A model generated the notes under the pieces. The model searched no databases. It worked only from the letters and a program-made list of their open reading frames with translations, and was not told where the DNA came from. The position numbers and the translations under genes were made by a program. Shown here one piece after another: positions 24,295 through 34,753 of a stretch of DNA of 64,000 nucleotides (positions are counted from its first letter, which is position 1; each line of letters starts with the position of its first letter). The DNA comes from Burkholderia sp. GAS332 (GTDB taxonomy: Bacteria > Pseudomonadota > Gammaproteobacteria > Burkholderiales > Burkholderiaceae), in assembly GCA_900142905.1 (NCBI GenBank), contig FSRV01000001.1, positions 4,588,001 through 4,652,000 on the forward strand. The letters run 5' to 3'.

Positions 24295-27168
24295 GTGGAA
24301 CAAATCCGTATCCGTGGGGCTCGCACCCACAACCTGAAGAACGTCAATCTCGACCTCCCACGTCACAAGCTTGTTGTGATTACGGGCCTGTCCGGCTCGG
24401 GTAAATCGTCGCTGGCGTTCGACACGCTCTATGCGGAAGGACAGCGGCGCTACGTCGAAAGCCTCTCCGCTTACGCCCGCCAATTCCTGCAATTGATGGA
24501 GAAGCCGGACGTCGACCTGATCGAAGGCCTGTCGCCGGCGATCTCGATCGAACAGAAAGCGACCTCGCACAATCCGCGCTCCACGGTCGGCACCGTCACC
24601 GAAATTCACGATTATCTGCGGCTGCTGTTTGCACGGGTCGGCACGCCGTACTGTCCGGACCACGAAATTCCGCTGGAAGCGCAAAGCGTATCGCAGATGG
24701 TCGACGCGGCGCTCGCCTTGCCGGAAGAGACGAAGCTGATGATCCTCGCGCCTGTGGTGGCGAACCGCAAAGGCGAGCACGTCGAGCTGTTCGAGGCAAT
24801 GCAGGCGCAGGGCTTCATCCGTTTCCGGGTGCGCTCGGGCGGTGGCACGGCCAACGAGGGCGTCGCAAAGATCTATAACGTCGACTCGTTGCCGAAGCTG
24901 AAAAAGAATGACAAGCACACGATCGACGTCGTCGTCGACCGCTTGAAAGTGCGCGGCGATATGAAGCAGCGTCTCGCTGAATCGTTCGAAACCGCACTGC
25001 GTCTCGCCGACGGACGCGCGATCGCGCTGGAAATGGATACGGACAAGGAGCATCTGTTCAGCTCGAAGTTCGCCTGCCCGATCTGCTCGTATTCGCTGCA
25101 GGAGCTCGAGCCGCGCCTCTTCTCGTTCAACAACCCGATGGGCGCGTGCCCGGAGTGCGACGGCCTCGGCCAGATCACCTTCTTCGATCCGAAGCGGGTC
25201 GTCGCGCATCCGTCGCTGTCGCTGGCGGCAGGCGCGGTGAAGGGCTGGGACCGGCGTAACCAGTTCTACTTCCAGATGCTGCAAAGTCTCGCGGCGTTCT
25301 ACGAGTTCGACATCGATACGGCCGTCGAAGACCTGCCGGAGAAAGTCCGCAAAATTCTGCTGTTCGGTTCGGGCAAGCAGGAGATTCCGTTCTCATACAT
25401 CAACGAACGTGGCCGCACGTCCGTGCGCGAGCATGTGTTCGAAGGGATCATCCCGAACCTGGAGCGGCGTTACCGCGAGACCGATTCGGTTGCGGTGCGC
25501 GAAGAACTCGCCAAGTATCAGAACAACCAACCCTGCCCTGCCTGCGCCGGCACACGGCTGCGCCGGGAAGCCCGTTTCGTGCGGATCGGCTCGAACAGCG
25601 ACGCGCGTGGCATCTTCGAAATCAGCGGCTGGCCGTTGCGCGACGCGCTCGGCTATTTCCAGACGCTGCGGCTCGAAGGCTCGAAGCGCGAGATCGCCGA
25701 CAAGGTGGTCAAGGAAATCGTCGCGCGCCTGATGTTCCTGAATAACGTCGGGCTCGATTACCTGTCGCTTGAGCGCAGCGCGGAAACGCTGTCGGGCGGC
25801 GAAGCGCAGCGGATTCGCCTCGCCTCGCAGATCGGCTCCGGTTTGACCGGCGTGATGTACGTGCTGGACGAGCCGTCGATCGGCCTGCATCAACGCGACA
25901 ACGACCGGCTGATCGCCACGCTCAAGCATCTGCGCGACCTGGGCAACTCGGTGATCGTCGTCGAACACGACGAAGACATGATCCGTATGGCCGACTACGT
26001 CGTCGACATGGGGCCCGGCGCGGGCGAGCACGGCGGGATGGTGATCGCCGAAGGCACGCCCAAGCAGGTGGAGGCGAACGCCGCATCGATGACCGGGCAG
26101 TACATGTCCGGCGCCCGCAACATCGAATACCCGGACGAGCGCAAAGAACCGGACGAACGGCGTCTGCGCATCGTCGAGGCGTACGGCAACAATCTGCAGC
26201 ACGTCTCGCTCGATCTGCCGGTCGGCCTGTTGACCTGTGTGACTGGCGTGTCCGGTTCGGGCAAGTCCACGCTGATCAATGACACGCTGTACCACGCGGT
26301 CGCGCATCACCTGTATGGCTCGTCCGCTGAGCCGGCGCCGTACGAATCGATCGAGGGCCTGGAGCACTTCGACAAGGTCATCAACGTCGACCAGTCGCCG
26401 ATCGGCCGCACGCCGCGCTCGAATCCGGCCACGTACACGGGCCTGTTCACGCCGATCCGCGAACTTTTTGCGGGCGTGCCCGCGTCGAAAGAACGCGGCT
26501 ACGAAGCGGGCCGCTTCTCGTTCAACGTGAAGGGTGGCCGCTGCGAATCCTGCCAGGGCGACGGCGTGCTGAAGGTGGAAATGCACTTTTTGCCGGACGT
26601 GTACGTACCCTGCGACCTCTGCCACGGCAAGCGCTACAACCGCGAAACGCTCGACGTCCAATACAAAGGCAAGAACATCAGCGAAGTCCTCGACATGACG
26701 GTGGAGAACGCCTATGAGTTCTTCAAGCCGGTGCCGGTCGTCGCGCGCAAGCTGAAAACCTTGCTGGACGTGGGTTTGGGCTATATCCGGCTAGGCCAGT
26801 CGGCCACTACCCTGTCGGGCGGCGAGGCACAGCGCGTCAAATTATCTTTGGAACTGAGCAAGCGCGACACCGGTCGCACTCTCTACATCCTCGACGAGCC
26901 GACCACCGGTCTACACTTTCACGACATCGCCTTACTGCTGGAAGTCATTCATCGTTTGCGAGACCAGGGTAATACCGTCGTGATCATCGAGCATAATCTC
27001 GATGTAATAAAGACCGCCGACTGGGTCATCGATCTCGGCCCCGAAGGCGGCGCCGGCGGCGGTCAGATCATTGCGCAAGGCACGCCGGAGCAGGTTGCCA
27101 AGTCGAAGGCAAGTTTTACCGGTAAGTATCTGGCGCCGCTGCTGAAACGCACTGCCAGTAGAAAGTAA
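24295..27168 (+). CDS. uvrA: Excinuclease ABC subunit A
   Basis: A full-length 957-aa UvrA, the damage-sensing ATPase of nucleotide excision repair. Two ABC ATPase modules are present: Walker [10 protein letters not shown] at about residue 31 and GVSGSGKST in the second half, with two signature motifs ([12 protein letters not shown] and [12 protein letters not shown]). Zinc-binding CxxC pairs flank the loops [14 protein letters not shown]...CPECDGLG and CESCQGDG...CDLCHGKR. It works with UvrB and UvrC. The start codon is GTG at 24295. The next gene follows after 34 bp and may be cotranscribed. Confidence 0.98.
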   Translation: MEQIRIRGARTHNLKNVNLDLPRHKLVVITGLSGSGKSSLAFDTLYAEGQRRYVESLSAYARQFLQLMEKPDVDLIEGLSPAISIEQKATSHNPRSTVGTVTEIHDYLRLLFARVGTPYCPDHEIPLEAQSVSQMVDAALALPEETKLMILAPVVANRKGEHVELFEAMQAQGFIRFRVRSGGGTANEGVAKIYNVDSLPKLKKNDKHTIDVVVDRLKVRGDMKQRLAESFETALRLADGRAIALEMDTDKEHLFSSKFACPICSYSLQELEPRLFSFNNPMGACPECDGLGQITFFDPKRVVAHPSLSLAAGAVKGWDRRNQFYFQMLQSLAAFYEFDIDTAVEDLPEKVRKILLFGSGKQEIPFSYINERGRTSVREHVFEGIIPNLERRYRETDSVAVREELAKYQNNQPCPACAGTRLRREARFVRIGSNSDARGIFEISGWPLRDALGYFQTLRLEGSKREIADKVVKEIVARLMFLNNVGLDYLSLERSAETLSGGEAQRIRLASQIGSGLTGVMYVLDEPSIGLHQRDNDRLIATLKHLRDLGNSVIVVEHDEDMIRMADYVVDMGPGAGEHGGMVIAEGTPKQVEANAASMTGQYMSGARNIEYPDERKEPDERRLRIVEAYGNNLQHVSLDLPVGLLTCVTGVSGSGKSTLINDTLYHAVAHHLYGSSAEPAPYESIEGLEHFDKVINVDQSPIGRTPRSNPATYTGLFTPIRELFAGVPASKERGYEAGRFSFNVKGGRCESCQGDGVLKVEMHFLPDVYVPCDLCHGKRYNRETLDVQYKGKNISEVLDMTVENAYEFFKPVPVVARKLKTLLDVGLGYIRLGQSATTLSGGEAQRVKLSLELSKRDTGRTLYILDEPTTGLHFHDIALLLEVIHRLRDQGNTVVIIEHNLDVIKTADWVIDLGPEGGAGGGQIIAQGTPEQVAKSKASFTGKYLAPLLKRTASRK

Positions 27169-27202
27169 CGCTGCACAACACGGGTTGGAGACGGAATAAG
27201 CC

Positions 27203-28288
27203 ATGGCCAAGCGGAATCAGGCGCGCGACGACGGGCAAGTGCAGGACCTACGCCCACGCCCGGTCAGGCTGACTAGCGACATGAGCCTGCCGACACTGTC
27301 GGCGGTCGAAATTGGCAGTTACGTGCTGATGCTGTTCGGAATGTGGGCAGTCATCGAACTGAGGTTGCTTGGCGCCCTGCTGGCCGGGCTGCTGGTGTTT
27401 CAACTTGTGCATACCATCGCGCCGCGCATCGAACGGCACATGTCGAGCCAGCGCGCGCGCTGGCTCTCGGTGGTGATCCTCTCGGTGGTGATAGTCGGCG
27501 CGCTGACGGGGCTGACGCTCGGCATCATCGGACATTTCGAGAACGACGTGCCGAGCGTGCAGAAGCTGCTCGACCAGGCGATGCAATTGATCGATCAGGC
27601 ACGCGGCCGAATTCCGCAATTCGTCGCCAACTATCTCCCGGTCGATACTGAGCAGATGAAGAGCCGGGCGGCCGAGTTGATGCAGAGAAACGCGAACATG
27701 CTGCAGCAAAGCGGCAAGACCGCGGCACGCGGCTTCACCCACATCCTGATCGGCATGATCATCGGCGCGATCATCGCGGTCGGGGCGCAGAAGCATATGC
27801 AACGGCTGCCCTTGTCCACGGCGTTCGTCACGCGCGTGACCCGTTTCGCCGACGCGTTCCGCCGCATCGTCTTCGCTCAGGTCAAGATTTCCGCGATCAA
27901 TGCGGTCTTTACCGGCATCTTCCTGCTGGTGATCCTGCCGATCTTTCACGATACGCTGCCGCTCTCCAAGACGCTGGTGCTGGTGACGTTTATCGTCGGC
28001 TTGTTGCCGGTGATCGGCAATCTGATCTCAAACACGGTCATCGTCGCGGTGGCCCTCTCGGTGAGCTTTCCGGCGGCGGTCATGTCGTTGGTATTCCTGA
28101 TCCTGATTCACAAGCTGGAGTACTTCCTGAACGCGCGCATCGTCGGTGGTCAAATCGAGGCGCGCGCCTGGGAATTGCTAATCGCGATGCTCGTGATGGA
28201 AGCCGCGTTCGGCATCCCGGGTGTGGTCGCGGCGCCGATCTTCTATGCGTATATCAAGCGGGAATTGATTTATCTGCGGCTGGTGTGA
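27203..28288 (+). CDS. AI-2E family (UPF0118/PerM) transporter
   Basis: A 361-aa inner membrane protein with about seven to eight hydrophobic segments and the family's central soluble region (about 110-165). The conserved stretch FIVGLLPVIGNLISNTVIV and the end RIVGGQIEARAWELLIAMLVMEAAFGIPGVVAAPIFYAYIK identify the AI-2E transporter family. Members have been linked to autoinducer-2 export or to Na+/H+ antiport, so the cargo is uncertain. It follows uvrA by 34 bp on the same strand and precedes a terminator shared with the convergent receptor gene. Confidence 0.85.
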   Translation: MAKRNQARDDGQVQDLRPRPVRLTSDMSLPTLSAVEIGSYVLMLFGMWAVIELRLLGALLAGLLVFQLVHTIAPRIERHMSSQRARWLSVVILSVVIVGALTGLTLGIIGHFENDVPSVQKLLDQAMQLIDQARGRIPQFVANYLPVDTEQMKSRAAELMQRNANMLQQSGKTAARGFTHILIGMIIGAIIAVGAQKHMQRLPLSTAFVTRVTRFADAFRRIVFAQVKISAINAVFTGIFLLVILPIFHDTLPLSKTLVLVTFIVGLLPVIGNLISNTVIVAVALSVSFPAAVMSLVFLILIHKLEYFLNARIVGGQIEARAWELLIAMLVMEAAFGIPGVVAAPIFYAYIKRELIYLRLV

Positions 28289-28387
28289 GCGGGCAACGCG
28301 CGGGCCGATGTGCGGATCTGGGCAACGCGAGATTCAAAGTCGCCGTGCCAGGCAACATAGCGGCAACCGGCTTGCAGCAGCGAGCGT

Positions 28388-28418
28388 AAAAAACGGCACT
28401 TGGGTGCCGTTTTTTTTT
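28388..28418. terminator. Bidirectional terminator between AI-2E permease and TonB receptor genes
   Basis: AACGGCAC pairs with GTGCCGTT around TTGG, with an A-run before and a T8 run after. It suits both converging transcription units. Confidence 0.85.
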
Positions 28419-28423
28419 CATGC

Positions 28424-30592
28424 TTAGAAGTCGATGCGCGCGTTTAACGACAGCGTGCGCGGATCGCCCGGCGTCACGTAGTCCGCATACTGATACTCCC
28501 AATAACGGCGATTGAGCAGGTTGTCGATCGCCGCGCGGAACGTCACATCGTAGCCGCCAATGCGCGTGGCATAACTCGCACCGAGGTTGACCAGCATATA
28601 GCCCGGCGCGTTGAGATTGGCGCTTGGGCGCACATTGGTATTGCCGGTGAACTTCGCGTCGGCGCCGAGGCGCAGCCCTGGCACATACGGCACCGAGTAC
28701 GTCGCATGGCCCGCCACGACGAACTGCGGCGCGCCGGCCACGCGATTGCCGTTATTTGCCGCGCCTTTTTCGTACTTCGTGTTGATCCACATGAGGTCGC
28801 CGCCGACATTCCAGCTCGAACCCAGACGTACGTCGCCACCGAACTCCACGCCCTGAAAGATCGATTGGCCGTCCTGCGTGAAGACGTTCGCACTATTTGC
28901 GTATTCCGAGCCGCGTTCGATCCGGAACAGCGCGGCCGTTGCGCTCCAGCGCGCGTGCTCGCTCTTGACCCCGACTTCATACTGCTTGCTGCGCAACGGC
29001 TTGAGCTGTACCCCCCGGTTCGCGTACGTGTCGCCCACTATGGTGCCCGCTTCCAGCGATTCGACGTAACTGGTGTACAGCGTGGTGGTCGGCGCAAGCT
29101 TGAACATCAGCGCGACGGTGGGCGTCACAACCCCGTTCTGGCTGTATGTCGACGTGGTCGCGCCGGTAGTCGAGTAGCCGTGCTGTTCGTAGTTCGTGTA
29201 ACGCACGCCGCCGAGTACCGACCAGCGCTGCGTCAGCTGGATCGTATCGCTCGCGAACAGGGCCTTTTGCGTGATGTCGCTGTTGCGGTACGTGTAGTAA
29301 TTCGGTGCGCTGTCGAAGGTATTGGTGTTCGGCTGATAGAGGTTGCCGGTGCCGATCTGACCGAAGAAACTGTTCGCGCCGTAGTCGTTGGTTTGACGCT
29401 GATACGCCGCGCCGAACACGAGCTGATGCTGGAACGGCCCGGTCTTGACGTTGCCTTCCGCCGACACCTGCCACAAGCTCAGCTGATGCCCTTCCTTGCC
29501 GGCGAAACGGGTATCCGTGTAATCGCCGGCGCCGTTTAGCAGGTAATACGTGCTCTCGTTGCGATCGCGCGAGCTTTTGCTGTAGCTGTAGGTCGCGTTG
29601 AGCGTCCAGTCCGGGCCCAGGTTGTATTGCACGCCTGCGGTGTAGAGCTGAACGTTCGTGTTCAGGTGCTGGTCGGGACCGGAAAGGTCGCCGGTGCCGC
29701 CGCTTAACGTGCGCGGCAGATTTGTGCCCGGATATTGCGCCGTCGAGATCGCCCCGGTGATACCGCTCGAATGACGCTCCTGATACAGCGCGCCGAAGGT
29801 CGCCTTGAGATCGCGGGTGATGCGGGCATCGAGCGCCAGCGACACTGCATCGCGCCGCACATTGCCGTCGTTGTAGGTCTTGCCTTCTTCGTGCGTCGCG
29901 TTCAGGCGGTAGCCGAACATGCCGTCCGGGCCGATACGTCCGCCGAGATCCGCGTGCTCGGTCCACACGCCGTCGGTGTAGTAGCCGATGTCGACGCTGC
30001 GTACCGGGGTGGTCGAGACCGGCGGCTTTTTCGTCACGTAGTTGACCACGCCGCCCGGTGCGCCGAAGCCGTACATGAAACCCGTCAGCCCCTTCAGCAG
30101 TTCCACTTTTTCGAGCTGCTCGTACGGCATCGTGATGCCATAGCTGTTAAAGGGCATGCCGTCGATCTTGAAGCCCGACTGCCAGTCGAGTTGCATGCCG
30201 CGCACCGTCACGTAGGTGGCCCAGGCGTTGTATGCGTTGCCGTTGTCGGATACAGAGGCATCAGTGGCGAAGACATCGCCAAGTTTGGACGGCTGGCGAT
30301 CCTGCAATTCTTCGCTGGTGACCACGGTCGTGGAGAACGGCGTGTCGAGCTGCGAGCGCGCGCCGAGTGCCCCGCTGCTGACGTCTTCCTTCAGATGTTG
30401 TGCCGTGTCTTGCGCCGCCGTGACCTGGACCGTCGGCAGCGCTTTTTCGCTTGCGTCCGGCGTCGTCTGAACGACGGACGCCTGTTGCGCCCAGGCCCCG
30501 TGGCTTGCCGCAAATGCCAGACACGCCGCCATATGCAATGGCCGCACCGTCAGCCGCTTTTTCGGCTGTTTTACCCCGTCCCTTACGCTCAT
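28424..30592 (-). CDS. TonB-dependent siderophore receptor
   Basis: A 722-aa outer membrane receptor. It has an N-terminal signal sequence ending near AWAQ, a plug domain (about 60-190: FSTTVVTSEELQDRQPSKLGDVF, VTVRGMQ, VELLKGLTGFMYGFGAPGGVVNYVTKKP) and a 22-strand barrel finishing with the aromatic C-terminus DPRTLSLNARIDF, where the terminal Phe is the BAM signal. It takes up an iron chelate using TonB energy; the ligand is unknown. The ATG at 30592 gives a usual signal peptide; a TTG at 30619 is possible. A Fur-like box is 34 bp upstream, and a PepSY protein gene lies divergently beyond it. Confidence 0.92.
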   Translation of the reverse strand: MSVRDGVKQPKKRLTVRPLHMAACLAFAASHGAWAQQASVVQTTPDASEKALPTVQVTAAQDTAQHLKEDVSSGALGARSQLDTPFSTTVVTSEELQDRQPSKLGDVFATDASVSDNGNAYNAWATYVTVRGMQLDWQSGFKIDGMPFNSYGITMPYEQLEKVELLKGLTGFMYGFGAPGGVVNYVTKKPPVSTTPVRSVDIGYYTDGVWTEHADLGGRIGPDGMFGYRLNATHEEGKTYNDGNVRRDAVSLALDARITRDLKATFGALYQERHSSGITGAISTAQYPGTNLPRTLSGGTGDLSGPDQHLNTNVQLYTAGVQYNLGPDWTLNATYSYSKSSRDRNESTYYLLNGAGDYTDTRFAGKEGHQLSLWQVSAEGNVKTGPFQHQLVFGAAYQRQTNDYGANSFFGQIGTGNLYQPNTNTFDSAPNYYTYRNSDITQKALFASDTIQLTQRWSVLGGVRYTNYEQHGYSTTGATTSTYSQNGVVTPTVALMFKLAPTTTLYTSYVESLEAGTIVGDTYANRGVQLKPLRSKQYEVGVKSEHARWSATAALFRIERGSEYANSANVFTQDGQSIFQGVEFGGDVRLGSSWNVGGDLMWINTKYEKGAANNGNRVAGAPQFVVAGHATYSVPYVPGLRLGADAKFTGNTNVRPSANLNAPGYMLVNLGASYATRIGGYDVTFRAAIDNLLNRRYWEYQYADYVTPGDPRTLSLNARIDF

Positions 30593-30625
30593 CGCTGATC
30601 CCGATTTTTCTCTCAACACCCTTCA

Positions 30626-30644
30626 AATGAGAATAATTCCCATT
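30626..30644. promoter_or_regulatory. Fur box upstream of the TonB-dependent receptor
   Basis: AATGAGAATAATTCCCATT matches the GAGAAT-N-ATTCTC-like core of Fur sites with good dyad symmetry. It lies 34 bp before the receptor start. Iron-dependent repression is inferred. Confidence 0.75.
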
Positions 30645-30839
30645 CATTAAGGCCGCGATGATGCCGAAACCCTTATGCTATTTGTAAGCTTTGATCTGCG
30701 ACATTTTGTCGCATGCGTCGAATTAACCCACCTGAAAGCCATACTGGACAGGGATTCACGGGATGCGCGCAAGCATGGTGCCCCTGCGATAACGCGCCGC
30801 ACTTACGAGAAACTTGCAGCCGATGGCACGATTCCATAA

Positions 30840-30858
30840 GATGAGAACAATTCCCATT
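30840..30858. promoter_or_regulatory. Fur box upstream of the PepSY gene
   Basis: GATGAGAACAATTCCCATT is almost the same as the box at 30626-30644, in the same orientation, and lies 61 bp before the PepSY start. The pair suggests coordinate iron control of both divergent genes. The remaining 200 bp between the boxes shows no gene. Confidence 0.72.
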
Positions 30859-30919
30859 TGCACTACGCCTTTACCGTGATCCCCCTTCAGCAGCCCTGCC
30901 GTTTTTCGCCAACTCGTCC

Positions 30920-32164
30920 ATGAGGGGGCAGTTCGTCCGTCTGCACCGCTGGTTCGGTGTCGCCATTGCGCTGTTTCTGTTTGTCGCCGGCCTGACCGGC
31001 GCGATCATCGCGTGGGATCACGAACTGGATGCGGCGCTGAACCCGTCGTTCTTCAAAGCGCGCACCGACGGCCCGGCACTGTCGGGGCTCGAGTTGGCAC
31101 GTCGCGTCGAAGCGGCTGATCCACGCTTGCAGGTGACGTATCTACCACTCACCGCTGAACCCGGCCACACGTTGCAGATGATGGTGCTGCCGCGTACCAA
31201 CCCCGCCACGCAGCAGCCCTACCCGCTCGACTTCAATCAGATCGCCGTCGACCCCGCCTCCGGCGATGTTCAGGGCCGACGCGAATGGGGCGCCGTGTCG
31301 CTCGCGCGGCTCAATCTGATTCCGTTCATCTACAAGCTGCACTACACGCTGCAATTGCCGTTCACCGGCGGTGTCGATATCGGCACATGGCTGATGGGCA
31401 TTGTCGGGATCGTGTGGCTGTTCGATAGTGTGGTCGCCCTATGGCTATCGTTTCCGAGCTTCAAGGCATGGCGCAAGTCGTTTGCGTTTCGCCTTGGGCG
31501 TGGTGGCTATGCGCTCACCTTCGATCTGCACCGCTCGGGCGGCGTGTGGATCTGGGGCTTGCTGGTGATCGTCGCACTGACGTCGGTGTCGATGAATCTC
31601 TCGAGGCCGGTCGTCCGGCCAATCGTGTCGCTGTTCTCGACGCTCACGCCTGATCCGATCAACAACCCCGAAATCCTGCGCAAGCCCGAGCCGGGCGATC
31701 CGGTCCTGAGCCGCGAGCGCATCGTGCAGCTAGCGGAGCAAGCCGGCAGAGCGCAGAACCTGAAGGTGCCGCCGGGCGGCGTCTACTACGCGGAATTCCT
31801 GCACGCCTACGGCGTCGGCTTCTACGCAACCGGCAACGATCACGGCGATCTCGGCCTCGGCAATCCGTGGATGTATTGGGACGCGGCCACCGGCAAGCCG
31901 CTCGGCGCGCAGATTCCCGGCAGGGGCACAGCGGGCGATATCTTCATGCAGGTGCAATTTCCACTGCACTCGGGACGCATCCTCGGTCTCTGCGGGCGGA
32001 TTCTGATTAGCGCGATGGGGATTGCGGTCGCCGTGCTGAGCGCAACGGGATTGTTGATCTGGCTGAAGAAACTGAATGCGCGCCGCCGTTCGGCACAGAA
32101 CGCACAGAACGCACGGCACGCACAGGACACGCAGAATGCGGGCAGGACCGCGGTGCGGTCCTGA
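30920..32164 (+). CDS. PepSY-associated membrane protein (PiuB-like, iron uptake)
   Basis: A 414-aa inner membrane protein of the PepSY-TM family. Residues 8-30 form the first helix (RLHRWFGVAIALFLFVAGLTGAIIAW), followed by a periplasmic PepSY-like region, paired helices near 155-180 and 205-225 with the conserved LHYTL and DLHRSGG histidines, and a last helix near 370-390. Such proteins often accompany ferrisiderophore receptors and are thought to act as ferric reductases that free iron in the periplasm. The Fur box and divergent TonB receptor support that role. The tail has an Ala/Gln/Asn-rich repeat (QNAQNAR...). No clear Shine-Dalgarno is seen. Confidence 0.82.
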   Translation: MRGQFVRLHRWFGVAIALFLFVAGLTGAIIAWDHELDAALNPSFFKARTDGPALSGLELARRVEAADPRLQVTYLPLTAEPGHTLQMMVLPRTNPATQQPYPLDFNQIAVDPASGDVQGRREWGAVSLARLNLIPFIYKLHYTLQLPFTGGVDIGTWLMGIVGIVWLFDSVVALWLSFPSFKAWRKSFAFRLGRGGYALTFDLHRSGGVWIWGLLVIVALTSVSMNLSRPVVRPIVSLFSTLTPDPINNPEILRKPEPGDPVLSRERIVQLAEQAGRAQNLKVPPGGVYYAEFLHAYGVGFYATGNDHGDLGLGNPWMYWDAATGKPLGAQIPGRGTAGDIFMQVQFPLHSGRILGLCGRILISAMGIAVAVLSATGLLIWLKKLNARRRSAQNAQNARHAQDTQNAGRTAVRS

Positions 32165-32171
32165 TCTGCTT

Positions 32172-33041
32172 TTAACGAAACACCACCGTCTTGCTGCCGT
32201 TCAACACGACGCGATGCTCGACATGCCACTTCACCGCACGCGCGAGTGTCACGCATTCGACGTCACGGCCAATGGCAGTCAGTTGCTCCGGCGTCATGCT
32301 GTGATCGACTCGCTCCACGCCCTGCTCGATGATCGGACCTTCGTCGAGATCGGTCGTCACGTAGTGGGCGGTTGCGCCGATCAGCTTCACGCCGCGGTCG
32401 AACGCCTGGTAATAAGGCTTCGCGCCCTTGAAGCTCGGCAGGAACGAGTGATGGATATTGATCGCGCGGCCGGCGAGGGATTCGCACAGCTGCGGCGACA
32501 GAATCTGCATATAGCGCGCGAGCACCACCAGATCGGCTTGATGCTCGTCGATCACTTCGAGCACGCGCGCTTCCTGCGCGGCCTTCGCGTCGGGCGTGCC
32601 GCCCATCAGCGGGAAGTGATGGAACGGAATGTCGTAGCTGGCGGCGAGCTGGTAGAACTCCTTGTGATTCGAGATGATCGCCGGAATCTCGATACCCAAT
32701 TGACCAGTGCGATAGCGGAACAGCAGGTCGTTCAGGCAATGGCCGATCTTCGACACCATGATCACGACGCGCGGCTTCACCGACGCATCGTGCATTTCCC
32801 AGCGCATGCCGAACTGCTCAGCCAGCGTCGCGAACGACTGACGCAACACGTCCAGACCCGGATCGCCACCCACCTGCTGAAAATGCACGCGCATGAAGAA
32901 CTCGCCGGTGCGGCTGTCGCCGAACTGAGCGGAGTCGAGAATATTGCTGCCACGCTCGAACAAAAAGCCCGAAACCGCGTGGACGATGCCGGGCCGGTCG
33001 GCGCACGACAGTTTGAGGATAAAGCTGTGATCGGTCGACAT
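32172..33041 (-). CDS. purU: Formyltetrahydrofolate deformylase
   Basis: A 289-aa enzyme that hydrolyses 10-formyl-THF to formate and THF, balancing one-carbon pools and feeding formate to PurT. An N-terminal ACT regulatory domain (about 5-85: FILKLSCADRPGIVHAVSGFL) is followed by a formyltransferase domain containing the catalytic segment INIHHSFLPSFKGAKPY and the Asp in DEGPIIEQ. Length is normal for the family. Its stop is 7 bp from the convergent PepSY stop. Confidence 0.96.
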   Translation of the reverse strand: MSTDHSFILKLSCADRPGIVHAVSGFLFERGSNILDSAQFGDSRTGEFFMRVHFQQVGGDPGLDVLRQSFATLAEQFGMRWEMHDASVKPRVVIMVSKIGHCLNDLLFRYRTGQLGIEIPAIISNHKEFYQLAASYDIPFHHFPLMGGTPDAKAAQEARVLEVIDEHQADLVVLARYMQILSPQLCESLAGRAINIHHSFLPSFKGAKPYYQAFDRGVKLIGATAHYVTTDLDEGPIIEQGVERVDHSMTPEQLTAIGRDVECVTLARAVKWHVEHRVVLNGSKTVVFR

Positions 33042-33151
33042 GACCTGAGTGACTCCCTTCTTCAGTGCGTGATGTGTTCGGTGTGTCCTGCTCGATGCAG
33101 CGTGTTACCGCATGACCCGGCTAGTTCGTCGAAGCGGCGCCTGACTCGCGC

Positions 33152-34009
33152 TTACGCAAGCGCCGGCGGTTCGAACAGCGTCTCGATGCCCGGACACGCG
33201 TCTGCGTCGATCCAGCGGCGGCGCAGCAGACAGTCCAGCGTGGCGAGACTCGCGTCCACCGTCATCCCGCCTTCTTCGATCCAGCGCGCCACTTCGTCGA
33301 TGCGCGCGAGCCGGTGTTCGCCCACTTCGCCATCCTGATTGCGCGGCGCGAAATCGCCCGGCAGCGCGAGGTCGTAGATAAAAATCTGTTCGGCCTGCGT
33401 GCCTTCCGGCAACGATTGCAGCACATGCGCGGTGCGGCCGGCCGTGGCGCGCGCGGCGATCTCCTCGGGAATGCCGGCTTCTTCCCAGCACTCCTTGATG
33501 ATCGTCGCCTCGATGCCGAAGCCCCAGCCGATCCCGCCTGCCACGACATTGTCGAGCATGCCCGGGTCGGTCGCCTTGGTGTCGCTGCGGCGCGCGATCC
33601 ACAATTGCGGGGCGCCATCCGCGTATTCTACGACGCCGTTCAGATGCACCGCGTAGGTCATCGTGCCGAAGAAGCGCGACGCCGCGCGTTCGATGTACGC
33701 GAGCGGCGGCGCGTCGAACGCATTGCGGATCGCGTAAGTCTCGTTGCGCCAGCCGGGAATACGGCCCTCGGCGGCCAGTGCGCCGATCACGGAACCGAGC
33801 GCCGCGCTGCGCAGATCGACGGTGTTGAACAGGGACGTGAGCGTCACGCGCCCGCGTTCAGTACTGTCGATTTCAAACACATCGGGCCAGCGCGCGAGCA
33901 ACGGCACATCGGTCGAACGAATCCAGCCGACCTGCTCGGCGTCGATCCAGAACGGCAGATGCGCGCCGATGTCGAAGCGCCGCGCGGCGGTGATGCAAGG
34001 CAAAGTCAT
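33152..34009 (-). CDS. DUF4743/Nudix hydrolase
   Basis: A 285-aa protein with an N-terminal DUF4743 region (about 1-120) and a C-terminal Nudix domain. The Nudix box reads GIGWGFGIEATIIKECWEEAGI, matching G-x5-E-x7-REUxEE-x-G-U with Lys in place of the first Arg. Relatives include plant and fungal enzymes annotated as thiamine pyrophosphokinase-related Nudix proteins that act on oxidised thiamine diphosphates; this substrate is only an analogy. It lies between purU and a LysE-type gene, all on the minus strand. Confidence 0.83.
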   Translation of the reverse strand: MTLPCITAARRFDIGAHLPFWIDAEQVGWIRSTDVPLLARWPDVFEIDSTERGRVTLTSLFNTVDLRSAALGSVIGALAAEGRIPGWRNETYAIRNAFDAPPLAYIERAASRFFGTMTYAVHLNGVVEYADGAPQLWIARRSDTKATDPGMLDNVVAGGIGWGFGIEATIIKECWEEAGIPEEIAARATAGRTAHVLQSLPEGTQAEQIFIYDLALPGDFAPRNQDGEVGEHRLARIDEVARWIEEGGMTVDASLATLDCLLRRRWIDADACPGIETLFEPPALA

Positions 34010-34093
34010 TTAAAACTCCAAACTGGTCTTCTGGCGCACTCGATTGTTGGCGCTCAGTCAGTCGCTTAATCCGTTGATTAAGCAGTCCCGCTG

Positions 34094-34708
34094 TCAATCC
34101 CGCAAGGCGACACGAATCCCGATCGCAATGAACGTCGCGCCGGCGAGCCGGTCGAGCCACACGCCCACGCGCGGCCGGCGCTTCAGCCAGCCGCCAATCA
34201 GCCCCGCGCACACGCCGAACAGCGAAAACACCACCACAGTCTGCAACATGAACAACACGCCGAGTTCGAGCATCTGCACCGTGACGCTTTGCGTGCCGTG
34301 CGGCTGCACGAATTGCGGCAGGAACACGACGAAGAACAGCGTCACTTTCGGATTCAGCAGATTGCCGAGGACGCTCTGACGAAACACCGCCATCAACGGT
34401 TGCGGCGGGCGCTCGTGTGCGGTGGCGAGGCCCTGGCTGCGCAGCGCCTTGATGCCGATCCAGATCAGATACGCGGCACCGGCCAGCTTGATCACTTCAA
34501 ACGCAACCGGCGACGAACGCAGCAGCGCGGCCACGCCAAGCGCGGCCAACGTGGTGTGGAAGGTAATACCGGCCGCAAAGCCGAGCGCGGCGACGAGGCC
34601 CGCCGCACGGCCTTGCGAGATGCCGCGTGCGAGCACTTGCAGATTATCGGGGCCGGGCGCCATCGTGATGGCGATCGAGGTGGCGAGAAACAACAGGAGG
34701 TTGGGCAT
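34094..34708 (-). CDS. LysE/RhtB family translocator
   Basis: A 204-aa inner membrane exporter with about six hydrophobic segments. The N-terminal signature AITMAPGPDNLQVLARGISQGRAAG, GAAYLIWIGIKALRS and FRQSVLGNLLNPKVTLFFVVFLPQF define the LysE/RhtB family, which exports amino acids such as threonine or homoserine by proton exchange. The particular amino acid cannot be read from sequence. It lies 45 bp downstream of apt on the same strand. Confidence 0.9.
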   Translation of the reverse strand: MPNLLLFLATSIAITMAPGPDNLQVLARGISQGRAAGLVAALGFAAGITFHTTLAALGVAALLRSSPVAFEVIKLAGAAYLIWIGIKALRSQGLATAHERPPQPLMAVFRQSVLGNLLNPKVTLFFVVFLPQFVQPHGTQSVTVQMLELGVLFMLQTVVVFSLFGVCAGLIGGWLKRRPRVGVWLDRLAGATFIAIGIRVALRD

Positions 34709-34753
34709 CTTTCTTACCTTCTTTGTGTGCAGGAAGAAGTTCGCATCCAGCGA

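Noticed and set aside
28706..29539. 277-codon frame opposite the TonB receptor gene
   Set aside because: Antisense shadow with no start signal or domain; the receptor frame is certain.
32076..33338. 420-codon frame opposite purU
   Set aside because: Antisense shadow of purU with Arg/His-rich composition.
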